Shown: positions 24,532 through 37,092 of the stretch, piece after piece
How the letters are laid out: the number at the start of each line of letters is the position of its first letter
Position numbering within the stretch: the stretch's first letter is position 1
Origin: Boswellia sacra
Taxonomy: Eukaryota > Streptophyta > Magnoliopsida > Sapindales > Burseraceae
DNA: 64,000 nucleotides
Direction of reading: 5' to 3'
Assembly: GCA_013180625.2 (NCBI GenBank)
Contig: SNVD02002604.1
Location: 100,783 to 164,782, forward strand
Made by a program: the position numbers and the translations under genes
The notes under the pieces: model-generated
Seen by the model: only the letters and a program-made list of their open reading frames with translations
What the model was told of the DNA's origin: nothing
The model's database searches: none

Positions 24532-26026
24532 ATATGCTGATGATCCACATTAATTTTTTTTAATGGATTTTATGCATATTGATGATATGAAGTCGAGGCT
24601 ATTTTTGTATCTCTAGAAAAGACTTTAGTTTTTCTAAGCGAATACCTCGCTGGTCTTCCTTTCTTGATTTCTTCTTCTATATTTGCTTTCTTTTGTTAGA
24701 GATTTGGTGTTGTTTTTCCATTTTCTTCTTAGCTCTTTCATAGAATGCAGATCTGCAGTTAAATACAAGTGATGTATTGATGGCAGCAACGAGGGTTTTT
24801 TACAAGCTATATGTAACTGTAACTTCTTTTCTCTTCTTTGCTGATTTGTTTAATTTCCTTTCTTTTTACTAAATCTCCTCAAACTCTTTAATCTTGTTTG
24901 TCAATATCTCTCTCTTCAACATTATAAGCCCTTCCATTTCTACTGCTATCAAGCATTTACAAGGGAAAATCAAGGTGAAGAAAATTTTGAGATGGTCCAG
25001 AAAGTCATTTTGTTATTGAAAATAAAATTTTTTGCAAGTATTTGGTGGTGTTCTTCTGTATTGTTAGTAACAAGTTCCCAGATCTCATTCTCTATTTCTT
25101 CAGTTCTGGTGCTTGCTTTTGTAATGTTCAAGTTTTCAACTTTATTTAGAGTTTTTGGTCCGTGGATCTTTTCATCAATTCGAAGTCTTTTTGTTAAACT
25201 TAGTAAACTTAAGTGTTTTCTTATAGGATTTTCTAAGGCCAGGATTTTTTTTTTTTACTTTTCTTTGGTTTCCTGAAAAAGCAGGAGAAATTAATAAAAG
25301 TTTTGAATAATGATAATAATAACAATTATAGTTAATCTTTTATTTATTCAATCTTGGGTTGTGGAATCTTCGTATGGATACCCAAATCCCATTCTCAACA
25401 CTTTGAACCGTAGCTCTGAAGCTCTTTGTGCTTCTCTGGATATCCTTCTTTTATTTCTTTTATGATGGTAAGATTTAGGCTTCTAGTTAACAAAGTTTTG
25501 GACAATTACAGGTTTCAGTACCTAAAAGAGTTGGAAATGGCATTTCATCCTCTCTTTGCAGCTTAGAGGACGAAGACATTTTTTTGCTGGTATATCAGAG
25601 ATACCTATTTTCTAGTCTTGGTAATTTAATATTTATCAACTCAAACCACTAGCAATATCGACTTATATATTTGTTTATTTTTTTGTCATGTAGGTTTACT
25701 CCAGCAATCATTAGTGCATCTGGCATGAGTGGAGTTGGGAAGAGTAAATTTATTAGGTAATAAAAACGTGATCACTTTTTTCTGGTGCCTAATTATTCTG
25801 CTTATACTCTACAAGAAATTTGTGATTTTTAGTAAATAAATTTTACTTGTTCTGAGTTTATATGCTTGTTCTGAGTTGATTTGCCCCAAATGTTGAAACT
25901 GTGATAGTATTTTAAGAGATTATGTGTCAATGGGTTTCCTTGAATTGCATTAAAGAAATATAAGTGCTTGTTAAATTAAATAAGTTTCATATTGTAATTA
26001 ATTTCTATCACTTCCTTCTCCAATGG
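24532..26026 (+). pseudogene. Decayed exon-like host DNA with a Walker-A-like exon
   Basis: Mostly T-rich intron-like sequence. Two exon-like islands stand out: about 25511-25590, after a TTACAG acceptor (reading VPKRVGNGISSSLCSLEDED), and 25693-25755, after CATGTAG and before GTAATA (reading PAIISASGMSGVGKSKFI). The latter fits GxxGxGKS of P-loop NTPases. A related copy of this exon lies at 35490-35592. I do not recognise the gene family. Confidence 0.45.
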
Positions 26027-26035
26027 ATAGCAATA

Positions 26036-26162
26036 GGGGAAATTGAAAAAATGGACAGAATTAGGGGTCCTTAATGAAATTTGGACACATCCTGAAAAAT
26101 TTTTATGTCATAGACATTTTCTTGACAAAAAGACTAAAATACGTTTATGTATTCAATTTATT
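26036..26162 (+). repeat. Left terminal inverted repeat of the Mutator-like element
   Basis: Matches the reverse complement of 34970-35097 over about 125 bp with blocks such as AGAATTAGG, TGAAATTTG, ATGTCATAGA and ACTAAAATAC shared. Roughly three quarters of bases agree by eye. Confidence 0.85.
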
Positions 26163-26292
26163 CCCAAAGCCTTATTTCCTTCTTCAGACATATTTCTGAA
26201 ACCCCTCAACACCGCTCGAAATGCAAACTGACACGAGCATCCTCTGAGGATTGAAGCAAGACGACGTAGAGAGAAGCAAGAATCGACATTGT
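26163..26292 (+). promoter_or_regulatory. Left-end leader exon with splice donor
   Basis: After the TIR comes an A/G-rich leader ending GACATTGTG|GTACGT near 26292, a plausible first non-coding exon for the + strand ULP gene. The right end mirrors this: the leader there ends CAACAAG|GTAAGA on the minus strand at about 34868. Confidence 0.4.
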
Positions 26293-26524
26293 GGTACGTT
26301 TATTCATCGGTTTTTTTGTAGTTTTAGTGATTTATTTGGTTGTTTTCTATTTCGTTAGATTTGGTTTAGTTTGTAAGGAATTTTAATTAGGGATTTAAGC
26401 TTCCGTCGGATTTGTGAACTTATTCTGTGATTTTAGGGATAAATATAGTGTTATTAGGTGATTTTTGTGGTTTGATGTATATGAAAGCTGTGAAAATCGA
26501 TTGGTTTCGCCACGAGGTAGAGAT

Positions 26525-26885
26525 GGCGAGTGTCGGTTTTATCTCGACACTCGACACTGACATGTCGAGTCATGTCGAGTCGTGTCGAGTCGTGTCGGAT
26601 GCACAATCAATACTCGATATCAATGTATTTTTGAAGACATCGAGTGTCAGTTTCGTGAAAACCGACATATCGATGTCTTGAACATATATACAACACTTAA
26701 CATGTCGGATAAAAGTTTGTGTCGAGTGTCGGATGCATAATCCGACACTCGAACAATCTGACATCCAACAAAGTCGTATTGTTGGTTGGAGGTATTTGAT
26801 AGGAGTTTTGTCAGTTTATGTTGTCAAGCTCTATCGAGCGCGTCGGTTTCCGTGGAGTTTTGTCGAGTGTGTCGAGCGTTTTGAC
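26525..26885. repeat. Left subterminal TGTCGAGTG repeat array
   Basis: Many copies of TGTCGAGT or its complement in about 360 bp, including three successive TGTCGAGTC units at 26573-26600. A perfect 13-bp-arm hairpin lies at 26722-26734 and 26740-26752 (loop GCATA). A mirrored array lies at 34365-34640. Confidence 0.75.
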
Positions 26886-26967
26886 AGGTTGCTTGTTTTA
26901 GCTTAGATCTTTTGCCTTTTTCCATCATATTTAACTATAATGGACTTGTTTTTGAAAGTTGAAGCAA

Positions 26968-29900
26968 ATGGCAAACGAATTTGGACTGTCCTTCACGCTG
27001 AAGACATCGTATGATGAGCACTACCATGCGGTGATCACAAACTTGGCAGGTTTGGATTGTATAGAATGGATTCGCGTGAACTTGAGTGCGAGGCAAAAAG
27101 ATATGTTTCGTAATACATGTTTTGGGTTTCTCCTAAACATTCGAGAGCTGTCTTTTCCATCTTAGTTGGTGCACAATGTGCTTCTGTGGGAGGTTAACAT
27201 AGTGGGGTACGATGAAGAGACGTGGTTCCTCATTGAAGGTAGAAATATGGTTTTGAACTACAATATAGTTAAAAAATTTTATTTTTGAGCATGTGGTATT
27301 TGTAGTTATTTTTTTGTTACATTATTGGCATCTTATATTTTTTTTCCTTCTTTGCAGGAAGACTGATTCGTTTTTCTGCCCACGGTTTGGTTTAGTTACC
27401 GGATTGAGATTTGCTTCCACTGTGCCATCAATACCGACTGTGTTGAATCCGTGCCCTTTGTTGGATATGTAATTCAAGGGCGAGGACATGGAGTTCAAGG
27501 ATTTCTATGGGAGACTTCACAAATTGAATGTGTCAACTATGCCAGACAAGGATGTTGTGAAGCTAGCCTTGTACTACGTGTTAGAGCGTTTTTGCATGGC
27601 ACGGGATCGACACCTACTTGTCTCCCGTGTGTGATTGAATTTTGTCATCACACTGGATAATTTTAATAATTATTCATGGGGTTCGGTGTCTTTTGAAAAG
27701 ACACTTAAAGGAATGAAAAACGTTTTGGACGGGAGGTTAGAAAAGTATAAGAAGCGAGCCCAAGCCAATATGAAGCAGGTAGAAAGATATAACTTAGAAG
27801 GGTGCCCCTACGCTATTCAGGTACATATTGCAAAACAACTATATTGACGTGTTTATTATTTGCTTTGGCGTACAAATTTAAATACATAGTGTCACTAAAT
27901 AACCCTTATGTTATTCAGGTTTGGTTGTATGAGGTCGTGTCGTACATTAGCGTGACATATGGGCGAGTGGGCAAGGACTTAGAGGGGAGGATACCGCACT
28001 TGTTGAAGTGGGAGACAAAGAAGACCTCGTCGGAGGGCATCGTCAAACGTGATGTCCTGCTGATTAGGAGGCAGGTATGTAAGTTTCCCCTATCTTATGA
28101 ACTTTTCCTGTTTTAGTTCACAACGAATCACTATTTAATTTGATGGATTATTTGTTGATGCATGCTCGTCCACTCATCGTTTTGGAGCCATCTGAGGTGG
28201 AGCAAAGGACACATTGGTATATTAGGCTCGCTGAAGTAGTTGGCATCCGGAAAGGTGCACATGTAGCCTGGGCGACATCTGTGGATGCTCCATTATTGCC
28301 CGATGAGAGGATTAAGCCACTTCCGATAAAGGATCCATCAGCTCCACCTCCTGCTGGTCACAGTTCCCCTATTAGACCTGATGTGGGCCAGCTAGAGACA
28401 CATTTAGTTCTGCAAGTGATGTCCGTATGCGGTCTCCGTCACCTTCTTCCCCCATTTGTCCTACACTTCCAACGTACAAGAGTCACGGTCATGAGGATTC
28501 ATCCAGAACTCATCCCGTTGGACATAGTCACGTCGATAGGCCTGACGTGGGGGCAGACATGGACACAATTAGTACCCCCATCAATCCTACATCGGAGACG
28601 TTCAACAGCCATGGTCCTGCAGGCGATTCAATTCCTCCGTCAGGTCGTGCGACCACCTACCGTGACATTTCCCCTCTTGTACAAGATGTTCCTCCAAGCC
28701 CAAAGGTATTTAATGAGAATTTACATTCGTATACTTATCCGTTTACATTTGCTGCTCGGTTGGTTTATGAAGGTGATTGTTAATAATGATATATAGGCAC
28801 AGCCGGTCCATGATGAGTTCTAGAGCATAGTTCTGCGTGAGCTTGCATTGTTACGGGCAAAGAACAAGGAAATGCGGGAGGAGATAGTTCTTCTGCGTAA
28901 GGTTGTTGTGCTACTAGGTGGCCACTTCAGATACGCTGACACGGTACATTGCACAAGTAAAAAAAACAGATTTTGTGATTTTCACGCTTAACCTGACGCT
29001 AAGGTTTGCTTTAATACAGGATTCGGATGGAGGTTCGGGCGATGACGGTGAAGGTTAGCAGCCAACTGAACCTGAACTCGTAGACACGAGTGTTCGTGCT
29101 GCTAGTGCTCCTCCCACGGGCTTCGTTTAGCGCCAAGGTTGCCGTCTACTTTTGGGAAAGCATAAACGGAGCCCCTTTGTTAGTCCATTTGGTAGGAAAA
29201 GGTCAAGGGTTGAGCTACAGGAGAAAGCCCCGATGATCAGCATGTACAACCAAATACCCCGGTTGTTCAGCCTGCAGAGAGACCAGATCAGCAGCCCCCT
29301 GAGGATACAGTCAGCCGTCTTGTCTTGTAGACTCGAGTTCCACTATTTGACCCACGTGCCCCCCTAGCAACTGCTGATGTCGGGGCCTTTGATGCATGGC
29401 TGGTGGACGTGGAGGGTGATATTGATTTGGCCATCTGCATCGCTGATCGTAAGTTCTTCAAGACATTGTTGAGGCCGTCAAAGTGGCCTGCATCTGAGGT
29501 TGTTTAAGTCCTTCTTGTCTCTTCTAATATTGCAATATACATTTCGAATTTTTATTGATAACTATTACTATACTCAGCACATAGATAGTTACTTGTGGAT
29601 GCTACGTTGCAGAGATCGCTATATGGGCACAGCTGGTGTCCAGAAGTCTGCTTTCCTAGACACCACTTTCTGGGTACGTATTTGATAAACATCTGAATTT
29701 ATAGTTAATTTTTTATTCCTTCACTGCGCTAACCGAACTCATGAAATTACAGTTGAAAGTGAAGTCATTGTGGGCACAATACTCGGACAGACTGGATGAC
29801 ATTAACTGGGTGAACGAGGTCGATATGGTCTAGTTTGTCCTAGGAGAGATGCCCCTCATTGGAAGACCATGGGTCGATATGGACAGGGTGAGTACATTTA

Positions 29901-30581
29901 TATTCAAAGAGTTAGTATCTGCCCTTTTATTTGAAATGTTGTCATCGATTTTCATGTTGTTAATTTCCTTTTCAGCTCTATGTCCTTGTTAACATCGGAG
30001 GCGATCATTGGGTGGCAGCCAAGGTGGATTTGAATCGCCGTGACGTAGTCATATATGACTCATGTGTTGGGCGCAGTTCCACAGACATAGTCAAAGAAAT
30101 AGTTCGATGCCTGGCTAAGTTGATACCCCGTATGGTGTCAATGGGTGTTTACGGTGTTCCTGACTACCCCGCAACCCCATACGACATTATGCGCATCAGG
30201 GATGAGACTGAGGTGCCACAACAGGAGACGGGAGGAGGAGCATACGGCGTGTACTGTTTGAAGTACATGTTCTTAGCAGGGGGCGTTCTACTGACAACCA
30301 TTAAGGCATTCACGGATGAATGCCAGCGAGAGAGAATGGCGATACAGCTTTGGGTTAATCGCGTTCATCCACAGGCAGAAGAGGCTGTCACGGCTGTCAC
30401 AATGCCTATCGAGGTTGGGGCCTTCACAGGTCTTGCAGATGTTGTGCTTGCTGATGTTGCGGCCACCACAGGGACTATTGATATTGTGTCAGCGGATGTT
30501 CGGACTACCATTGGGCATACCGATGTTCAGACCACCATTTTGTGTCATGTATATATTTTGTATAGTTACACATTTTTTTAG
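26968..30581 (+). pseudogene. ULP1-like (C48) cysteine protease gene of the Mutator-like element
   Basis: Decayed multi-exon gene. The N-terminal part (26968-27660) resembles the plant DUF1985 region found ahead of transposon-borne ULP domains (FRNTCFGFLLNI, LLWEVN, LIEG|RLIRFSAHGLVTGLRF). Middle exons (about 27690-28075) read WGSVSFEKTLKGMK and YEVVSYI..GRIPHLLKW. Bases 28140-29450 are a low-complexity Pro/Ser/Asp linker. The protease domain is at about 29975-30400: GDHWVAAK holds the catalytic His, VIYDSC the Asp, and GGGAYGVYC replaces the usual DCG, so the catalytic Cys position is Tyr. In-frame stops at 27163 and 29833 and frameshifts near 27390 and 27660 break it. ULP1 relatives cleave SUMO; this copy should be inactive. 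Confidence 0.82.
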
Positions 30582-30769
30582 GTAAATAGTTTGTGGATAT
30601 TTACACATTATTGTAGAGTGACATCTTTTATATAGTCGCACATGTTTTCCATGTATAGTGGTACGAAAACTTGTAAATACATATTTTTTCGGATGTATTA
30701 GTACATATGTGTACCTCGTCCCATTGCACTCATACATCAGTGGTTTAGGCACAACACACGTATGGTTTA

Positions 30770-31345
30770 TATATTGACGAAGCACATAAATTCGGGTCTC
30801 ATAAATTGCCGTAAAGAGAGTCCAACGCCCATCATATGCAAGAATTCTTTCACCCAAGTATTTCTCATTGTAAAAGCGAGTGCGCTTCGTGATCACATCT
30901 TTGTTGATCTTCTTTGATGTTACTTCTGGAGGTATAGTCACCTAAACAATTAATAAATACTTTTCAGCTAAGCATTCTGAGGCTACGACATCAAATGAGA
31001 ATTGTTGCATCAACATTTTATACGTACTTTTTGTAAAGCGTAGTACAACTAATATGCATTTGAACGGTGACTGTTTAGTTTCCCCTTTGAGTTTGCTTAG
31101 CTATAAAGCAACTCCGACTGTTTACTTTTTGTCTACCAAATGAAGGCTTTATACTCATACATAAATGTTTTATACCTTGACAAAGCACATAAAGGAGAAT
31201 CTCATACACAAATATTTAGTTCAATGACAAAGCACATAAATTCGTGTTTAATACATGAATGTTACATACATTGACGAAGCATATAAATGAATGTTTCATA
31301 CATGAATGTTTTATACATTGACAAAATCACATAGATGAAAGTTAT
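30770..31345. repeat. Degenerate repeats between the two Mutator-element genes
   Basis: At least five spaced copies of a TTGACRAAGCACATAAAT-like unit (near 30775, 31180, 31228, 31272 and 31317), each followed by a variable stretch containing TTTMATACATGAATG. The intervals are unequal. It is non-coding spacer between the convergent genes. Confidence 0.55.
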
Positions 31346-31453
31346 TAATTTGAACTAGACACAAATTGGAATAAAATAAATAGACTACGTCGCTTACAGC
31401 AAACAAATAATATTACATAGACAAAAAAAATCCTTGTCTACATTTGGTAGACA

Positions 31454-34227
31454 TCATCCCCTGTCAAGAAGTGGAACTGGGTTTTGGCAAGTTTGACGAT
31501 TGTGCTCGGAACTTTCACACTGCCTGCAAGTTCGAGACGAGCTAGACTCACCGACGGCAGGGATTCGATTCCTCCGAGGACGATCGGCTGGTCTCCTCAT
31601 GACTGGTGGTAGAACCACTCTGCTGCGTACCTCCTCAGGAACCATCCAATCCTCACTAACGCCAACAGGAACAACTGGCAGAGCATATGCATGTAGTAAT
31701 GTTTCAGTCGTATACCAATGGGCACAATAATCATGGCATGTCAGTAGATTCATACGTTTGCAAACAGCTAATACATGTGCACACCGAAGCTGGTCAAGAT
31801 CAAACACCCAGCACGTGCATGTCCGAGTGTGCATGTCAATGATGCTAACACGGTTGTTGCCTCTCACCTCATACATAGTAAGAGAGATACTGCTAACCCT
31901 CATACGTTTGCCCTCCTTTAAATGCTCCTCCATCAACTTGTTAGCCTACGGCGAGAGATGTAATTTTGAGTTAGCAAATAACTGTTGACACTCATAGAAT
32001 TATTACTACAAGTTTGCCCGATAATAATCTGCTAACAATGTCACCGGAAGGAATCGCGCATGTTGCAAGCAGCTATTCATCGACTCAGCTATATTTGTTG
32101 TCATGATGTTATACCATTGACCATGAAACTGTGAACGTGCCTATCTATCGACTCCAATCTCTCAAAGATTAGTTGCTGCTGCTGGCATATACGATTCAAT
32201 TTGCCCCATATGATAGTTGAAATCAGCAGAGTGATATGTCCTTGCAGCTCGGTAGTTTATATCCAACAAATTCTTGTCCTTGAACGTTGCCTTCAAGTTA
32301 CCCTTCAGATGATGAGTGCATAATCCATATAGTGCATGAGGAAAAACTGCTATAATAGCTCGTTCAATGCTACGATGATGGTCAGAAAAACAAGATCTCG
32401 GACATTTTGTACAACATAATCACGCAACTGTCTCATGACCCAATTTCATGAGTCATCATTTTCAGAATGCTCAACTCCAAATGCCAAGGGGTATTTTCGT
32501 TTATTTTCATCCATACAAGAAGCCAAAAACATTGTACCTCTATATTTCCTTTTCAAAAAAGAACCATCAACTGTAATAACTGGCCTAATTGATGATGCAA
32601 ATCCAGTAATAGAGGCCCCCATACTCATGAAAAAGTATCAAAAGTGGTTGTTGTCATCAGTTTCTAAAGAAGTTTTGGTCCCTCGGTTTGCTTTCTCAAT
32701 CATGTACATGTACTGGGGGAGTAGTGTGAATGATTCCTCATGAGATCCGTGAAGTTCTTGCAAAGCTGTCTCCTTTGCCCTCCATGCCTTGTTATATGTG
32801 ATATTAACACCCAATGACTCTTGAACATCAGACATAATATCCTTCGGACGATATATTCTCGATGCCTCAACGAATTTGCTCTTAATATGTTTGCCAATGA
32901 CATATGCAGTTGCCTGTTTGTGATTTGGGTGAAGTCCGACTCCGGAGCATGTGTGATGGTTCTTATATTTTTTCACTTGGAAGAAGTGTGAATCGGCTAC
33001 CTTTGTGGCACGTAAACGCCATTTACAAGATTCAGCACGGCAGACAACCTCAAACCTTGTTGCATTGGAATTCCTCACCTTGAATTGAAAGTTCCATCTT
33101 AATGCCAAATTCGATAACTTCTCACGAAGCTCCGGTTTGCTGTTAAACATCTGTCCAACCCCAACCTCAATCCCGTCAACTACAAACGATGAAGCATTAT
33201 CACCATCTCTGGATGATGAATGCATAATAAGCGGCATCCATCTGAATGTGTTAGCCCAACGGTTGTCATTCTCAGAGCCCAAATTAGCTTCTTCATGTCT
33301 GCGATTTGCATCCATTCTTGGCTCATTATTCGACACCGGATATTATTGATGTCTGTATAGTGGAGGAGTAGGTGCGGAGTGAATTGGAGAAGGAACGGTA
33401 AACGGCACATCTTGGTTCACATCATTCAAGATCTTCGTCTATTCATCATTATCAAAATATGAACCGTCTACATCCTGGCCATCAACAATAAAATCATCCA
33501 AACCCTCAACATCATTCTCCATACGAATAGTGCAATCATCATTGTCATCGTCAACATGCTCACTAACATCAGCACTACCATCATCATTATCTTCGTAATC
33601 TTCATCACCACCATCGTCATCATTAACATCATCACTAGCATTATTAACATCAATATTACCTGAACTCTCAAACTCTCTAATGCTATCAAGATGAGGTACC
33701 AATTTCGATGGCATCGACGGGGGCACCCCTTCTTTATTTTCAACTAACATCCTAACTGACTAATGCCCTGCATGCCCTGAATACTACTCAAACTCAATGC
33801 CAACATCATCATTCAATTGTGGTTGTGCACAAACAGGAGTAGACTCACTTAATTAGTTGCTTCCACTTGCTGAGCGAAACAAGGAGGGATGAGAAGATCT
33901 TTGTCGCCTACGTACTGTATCGGATCCTGACCTCTGTCTTTGCTTCTCCCTATCTTCAACTTTAACAATTAATGGTGTACATGACTGTTGGCCCTCCAAA
34001 CAATGTTGTATAAAGAAACAAACATCGTTGTCAGTCTCAATAGGAGTCGGCATTGGCGGAACACTCTTAAAAGCAAATTGAACTTCTAAACTTATGTTAT
34101 GCTTACGAAGATCCCAACCCATTTCAGTACTAATACAGTCAACTAACTCACTATAGGTAGCAGACCTACAAATTATCAATGGCTTCGCTCTCCCACCGGT
34201 GTATAAATAACCATCATTCTCTTGCAT
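31454..34227 (-). pseudogene. MuDR-type transposase (mudrA) of the Mutator-like element
   Basis: Minus-strand pieces in order. 34227-33853 is an N-terminal PB1-like region followed by a basic patch. 33750-33439 is very acidic (Asp/Asn). 33336-32638 is the MuDR DNA-binding domain (VDGIEVGVGQMFNSKPELRE, RFEVVCRAESCKWRLRA). 32628-32446 starts the DDE domain (ITVDGSFLKRKYRG, first Asp present). 32440-31940 is a catalytic region full of stops. 31936-31454 holds a SWIM zinc finger (CTCWVFDLDQLRCAHVLAVC) and a C-terminal CCHC knuckle (CRQCESSEHNRQTC). A Trp-to-stop change lies near 32446. The enzyme would cut and paste elements with matching ends; this copy cannot encode a full protein. Confidence 0.87.
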
Positions 34228-34364
34228 AGTCTAACAACCATTGTATAGAATAAGTATGCGTAAAGTTTCTATTTCTTGCATGATAAAGACATATTATATA
34301 AGTCCATGGATAAAAAATCATTACAAAATTGCTTACAAAAGCCACAAAAACGACATTTATACCT

Positions 34365-34640
34365 AAACGCTCGACGAAACTCAACGATAAACGCTAGACA
34401 CTCAACACTCGACACGCGACGCACGACGACCGACGCTCGACTAACGCGACACATATACTCGACACACGAATTTGACGAAATTTACATCCGACACTCATCA
34501 CGTTCGGCACTCCACTCGACACACTAACACGACACTCGATCCTAGACTCGACACAACCCCTAGACACTCGCATGACCATCCGACATGACGAGAATCGATC
34601 CGACACAACCCCTTGACACTCGATGACACTCGACAAATCT
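34365..34640. repeat. Right subterminal CGACACTCG repeat array
   Basis: About 275 bp dominated by CGACACTCGACAC-type units, the reverse complement of the left array's TGTCGAGTG. The two arrays therefore face each other symmetrically inside the element ends. Confidence 0.75.
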
Positions 34641-34969
34641 CGTCTTCTTTCCCGTCGACTGCGATACCATATTTTCTCACAACGATTGCCAATTTTTAGC
34701 AAATTTTGACAAAAACCGAACTATCTCTAACCTTAGTTCACATACATATCCCTATTTTAAGCTACATAATGCGGTTGACAGTTACTAAAACAATAAATAA
34801 CGAAAACATTACAACTTACTAAAATTTTCATGCCATTTAGAGAGAGATTAAGAAAAGTTTTTCTTACCTTGTTGCTCAGCTTCAGCTATTGAAGATTGTT
34901 TCGGACAGTGATGTGTATGAAAGAGTGACTGGTTTCTTTGTTTCATTTACTTCTTTTTTTTTTTTCTAA

Positions 34970-35097
34970 ATTCAATTATATAAGGATAAGGGTATTTTAG
35001 TTATTTTATTAACAATATATCTATGACATGAAAATTTTTAAGATATGTTCAAATTTCACTAAAAGCTCCTAATTCTATCTATTTTTTTAATTTTTCT
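34970..35097 (-). repeat. Right terminal inverted repeat of the Mutator-like element
   Basis: Reverse complement matches 26036-26162. It ends at 35097, followed by the target duplication ATAACAATA. Confidence 0.85.
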
Positions 35098-35164
35098 ATA
35101 ACAATAAGCATCTATCTATTGAAAGAAGTGATATTTTGTCTTTTTTATGTGTGTCCACATCTTT

Positions 35165-37092
35165 ATGTTTGTCCATTACAAATTTCTACAACGATATGAG
35201 GCATCTACAACGATATGAGGCATCCGAGGAAACCTTTTGCTTTTAGCTTTTTTAACATAGGCCTTCAAGAAAGGAGGGGGCATCACTCTATACGCCTATT
35301 GAATACCATTTGGTGGAAGCCATATTGGAAAAAGGCATACATCGAAGAGTTATCTATATTTTGGTGCCTTATGGAGATAAAGAATGGTTTAAAAAACCTG
35401 AATTGATCAATACATGCATAAATGAATTAAATGCAACAAAAGAATAACAAAAGAATTTGAGGAGATTGGATATACTTTACGAAGCATATACCCCAGTAAT
35501 TATTAGTGCATCCGGAACGTGTAGAGAAATCATTGGTCCATCTGGAATGGACAGAGCTGACAAGACAACTGACAAGAGTAAATATTTTAGGTAATAGAAA
35601 CATGATCACTTCCTATTTTATACTATATTGGTATCTTGGTGCTTGCTTGGTATGATGATTTTCCTTTTGAAATTTTTCATTGTAACCAGTTTTTAAAGCT
35701 GTTTGTGAAAATTAAATTATTTTTCATTGGTCTTAGAATTATATTATCAAAAAAAATGTGGTAACTGATTGTATAAAAAAGTTAAATTTAACATTGCTTT
35801 ATATAAAAATGATATTATGAGCATCATATAATTAAATGGAAAATGTTTATATATCTTCGGATCTTCAAACAGATCTGCATCTAAAATTCTTTCTCTCGAT
35901 TATATCTTCTTATTTTTGGTTATTTCCATTTTATTTCAGCTTGAAAGAAGCGGGAGGAGGATCTACCCGGTATCCATCTGCTATTATCATGCAGGTGGAG
36001 CTCGGGTGTCTGAATTACAGTCATTCATATCACCGTGAGCATTCTTGTTTTAATTTTTTAATTTTTTGGTGTTATTGTTATTGTTTTTAATTTCTATGTT
36101 CTGAGAGATATCCTAAATTTTTGCTTGTGTTTGTTTCTAGAAATGTCGAGCGTCTTCTCAATTTGCCCAGATGTATATATATTATGATGGTAAGATTTTA
36201 CAAATAAATGTCAGATCTAGCGTCTTTTTAATTTGCCAAGATTTATATATAGATTTTGAGACAAAAGATTATGATGGTAAGATTTTACAAATAAGTATTC
36301 AGTATTTGATTCTAATAATGAGATTGTACCATTTTTTTTAGAATTATTTGGTTCGCATTTAAAAATAAGTCTTAAGATGTAAGGAATAACATCTTATTAA
36401 AAAAATTGTGTTCATTGTTTTATTTTTTATTTGCAGGGCAGCCTTTCATTAATGGTCAAGCAGTTCGTTATGACCAATAAGAACTATGTGAAATGGGTAA
36501 ATACACTACTGTCTAGGGTATATGTTATCTGTTTAATAACTGATAATTTAACTTGATTGTCAATTTTACATCAAATGATTGATTAATATTGTACTTCATT
36601 ATTTTGCGATTTCATCATGTTAGAAAATTAATAATAGTGTTAGTAGTCATCAATAAATTAATATAATGGTCTGATTAAATAGCATGCTGTATAAACCAAT
36701 ATTAAGAGAATAGGCTTTTTTTATAAGTTAGGGATATAATCACTTTTTAACTTCAATGATTACATTTTGTGATAATATCAGCTAAAATTGATATTGTGTA
36801 ATGTATTATAATACATATGAAAAATATCTAACTTATGAATAGTCGTTAAAATTATAATGTATTAGTTGATATGATGTAGTTTCACTATTGTTAAAATATT
36901 TGTTGTAATTTAAATTTCTTAAGAAAATTAATTTCTTTATTAAATCCTCTTTAGTTTGTTTCTCTAAGATAACGTGTACATGCGTAGTAATTTTATTTTA
37001 TTTAAAACCTATTAAAAATAATGTTTATTACTTCATTTATTTTAATTTTTTTTTTTTGGTTTTGTTTTGGCTACGTACGTTACCTTACCTAA
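35165..37092 (+). pseudogene. Decayed unidentified gene, copy A (5' part)
   Basis: Exon-like islands are separated by intron-like DNA with recognisable borders. About 35335-35430 reads VPYGDKEWFKKPELINTCI in one frame. 35490-35592 holds the exon related to the Walker-A-like exon at 25693, here with an extra segment. 35940-36034 reads LKEAG..YPSAIIMQVELGCLN. 36143-36190 and 36437-36496 are two more. Copy B at 53.1-54.8 kb has the same islands in the same order. Stops and frameshifts abound. I cannot name the family. Confidence 0.5.

Larger units (their letters stand above)
26036..35097 (-). mobile_element. 9.06-kb Mutator-like element with ULP gene and MuDR transposase
   Basis: Borders come from a 9-bp target duplication, ATAGCAATA at 26027-26035 and ATAACAATA at 35098-35106 (8 of 9 identical), with degenerate terminal inverted repeats of about 125 bp just inside (GGGGAAATTGAAAAAATGG against AGAAAAATTAAAAAAATAG). 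The left half carries a ULP-protease-like gene on +, the right half a MuDR-type transposase on -, converging near 31 kb. This is the organisation of the ULP-carrying Mutator elements known from plants (Kaonashi type). Both genes contain stops. Confidence 0.88.

Noticed and set aside
19880..24536. Target duplication for gypsy element 1
   Set aside because: CATAG and ATATG agree too poorly to claim; the left LTR end is itself mutated.
25693..25755. Guanylate-kinase call for the GMSGVGKS exon
   Set aside because: Only the P-loop fits; following exons do not show guanylate-kinase motifs, so no family name is given.
33468..33743. Met/Ile/Leu-rich minus-strand frame
   Set aside because: Shadow of the acidic Asp/Asn-coding stretch of the transposase in another frame.
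34276..34702. Short Thr/Arg/His- or Ser/Val-rich frames
   Set aside because: Translations of the CGACACTCGAC array, not genes. The same holds for frames at 42970-43470 and 49685-50259.
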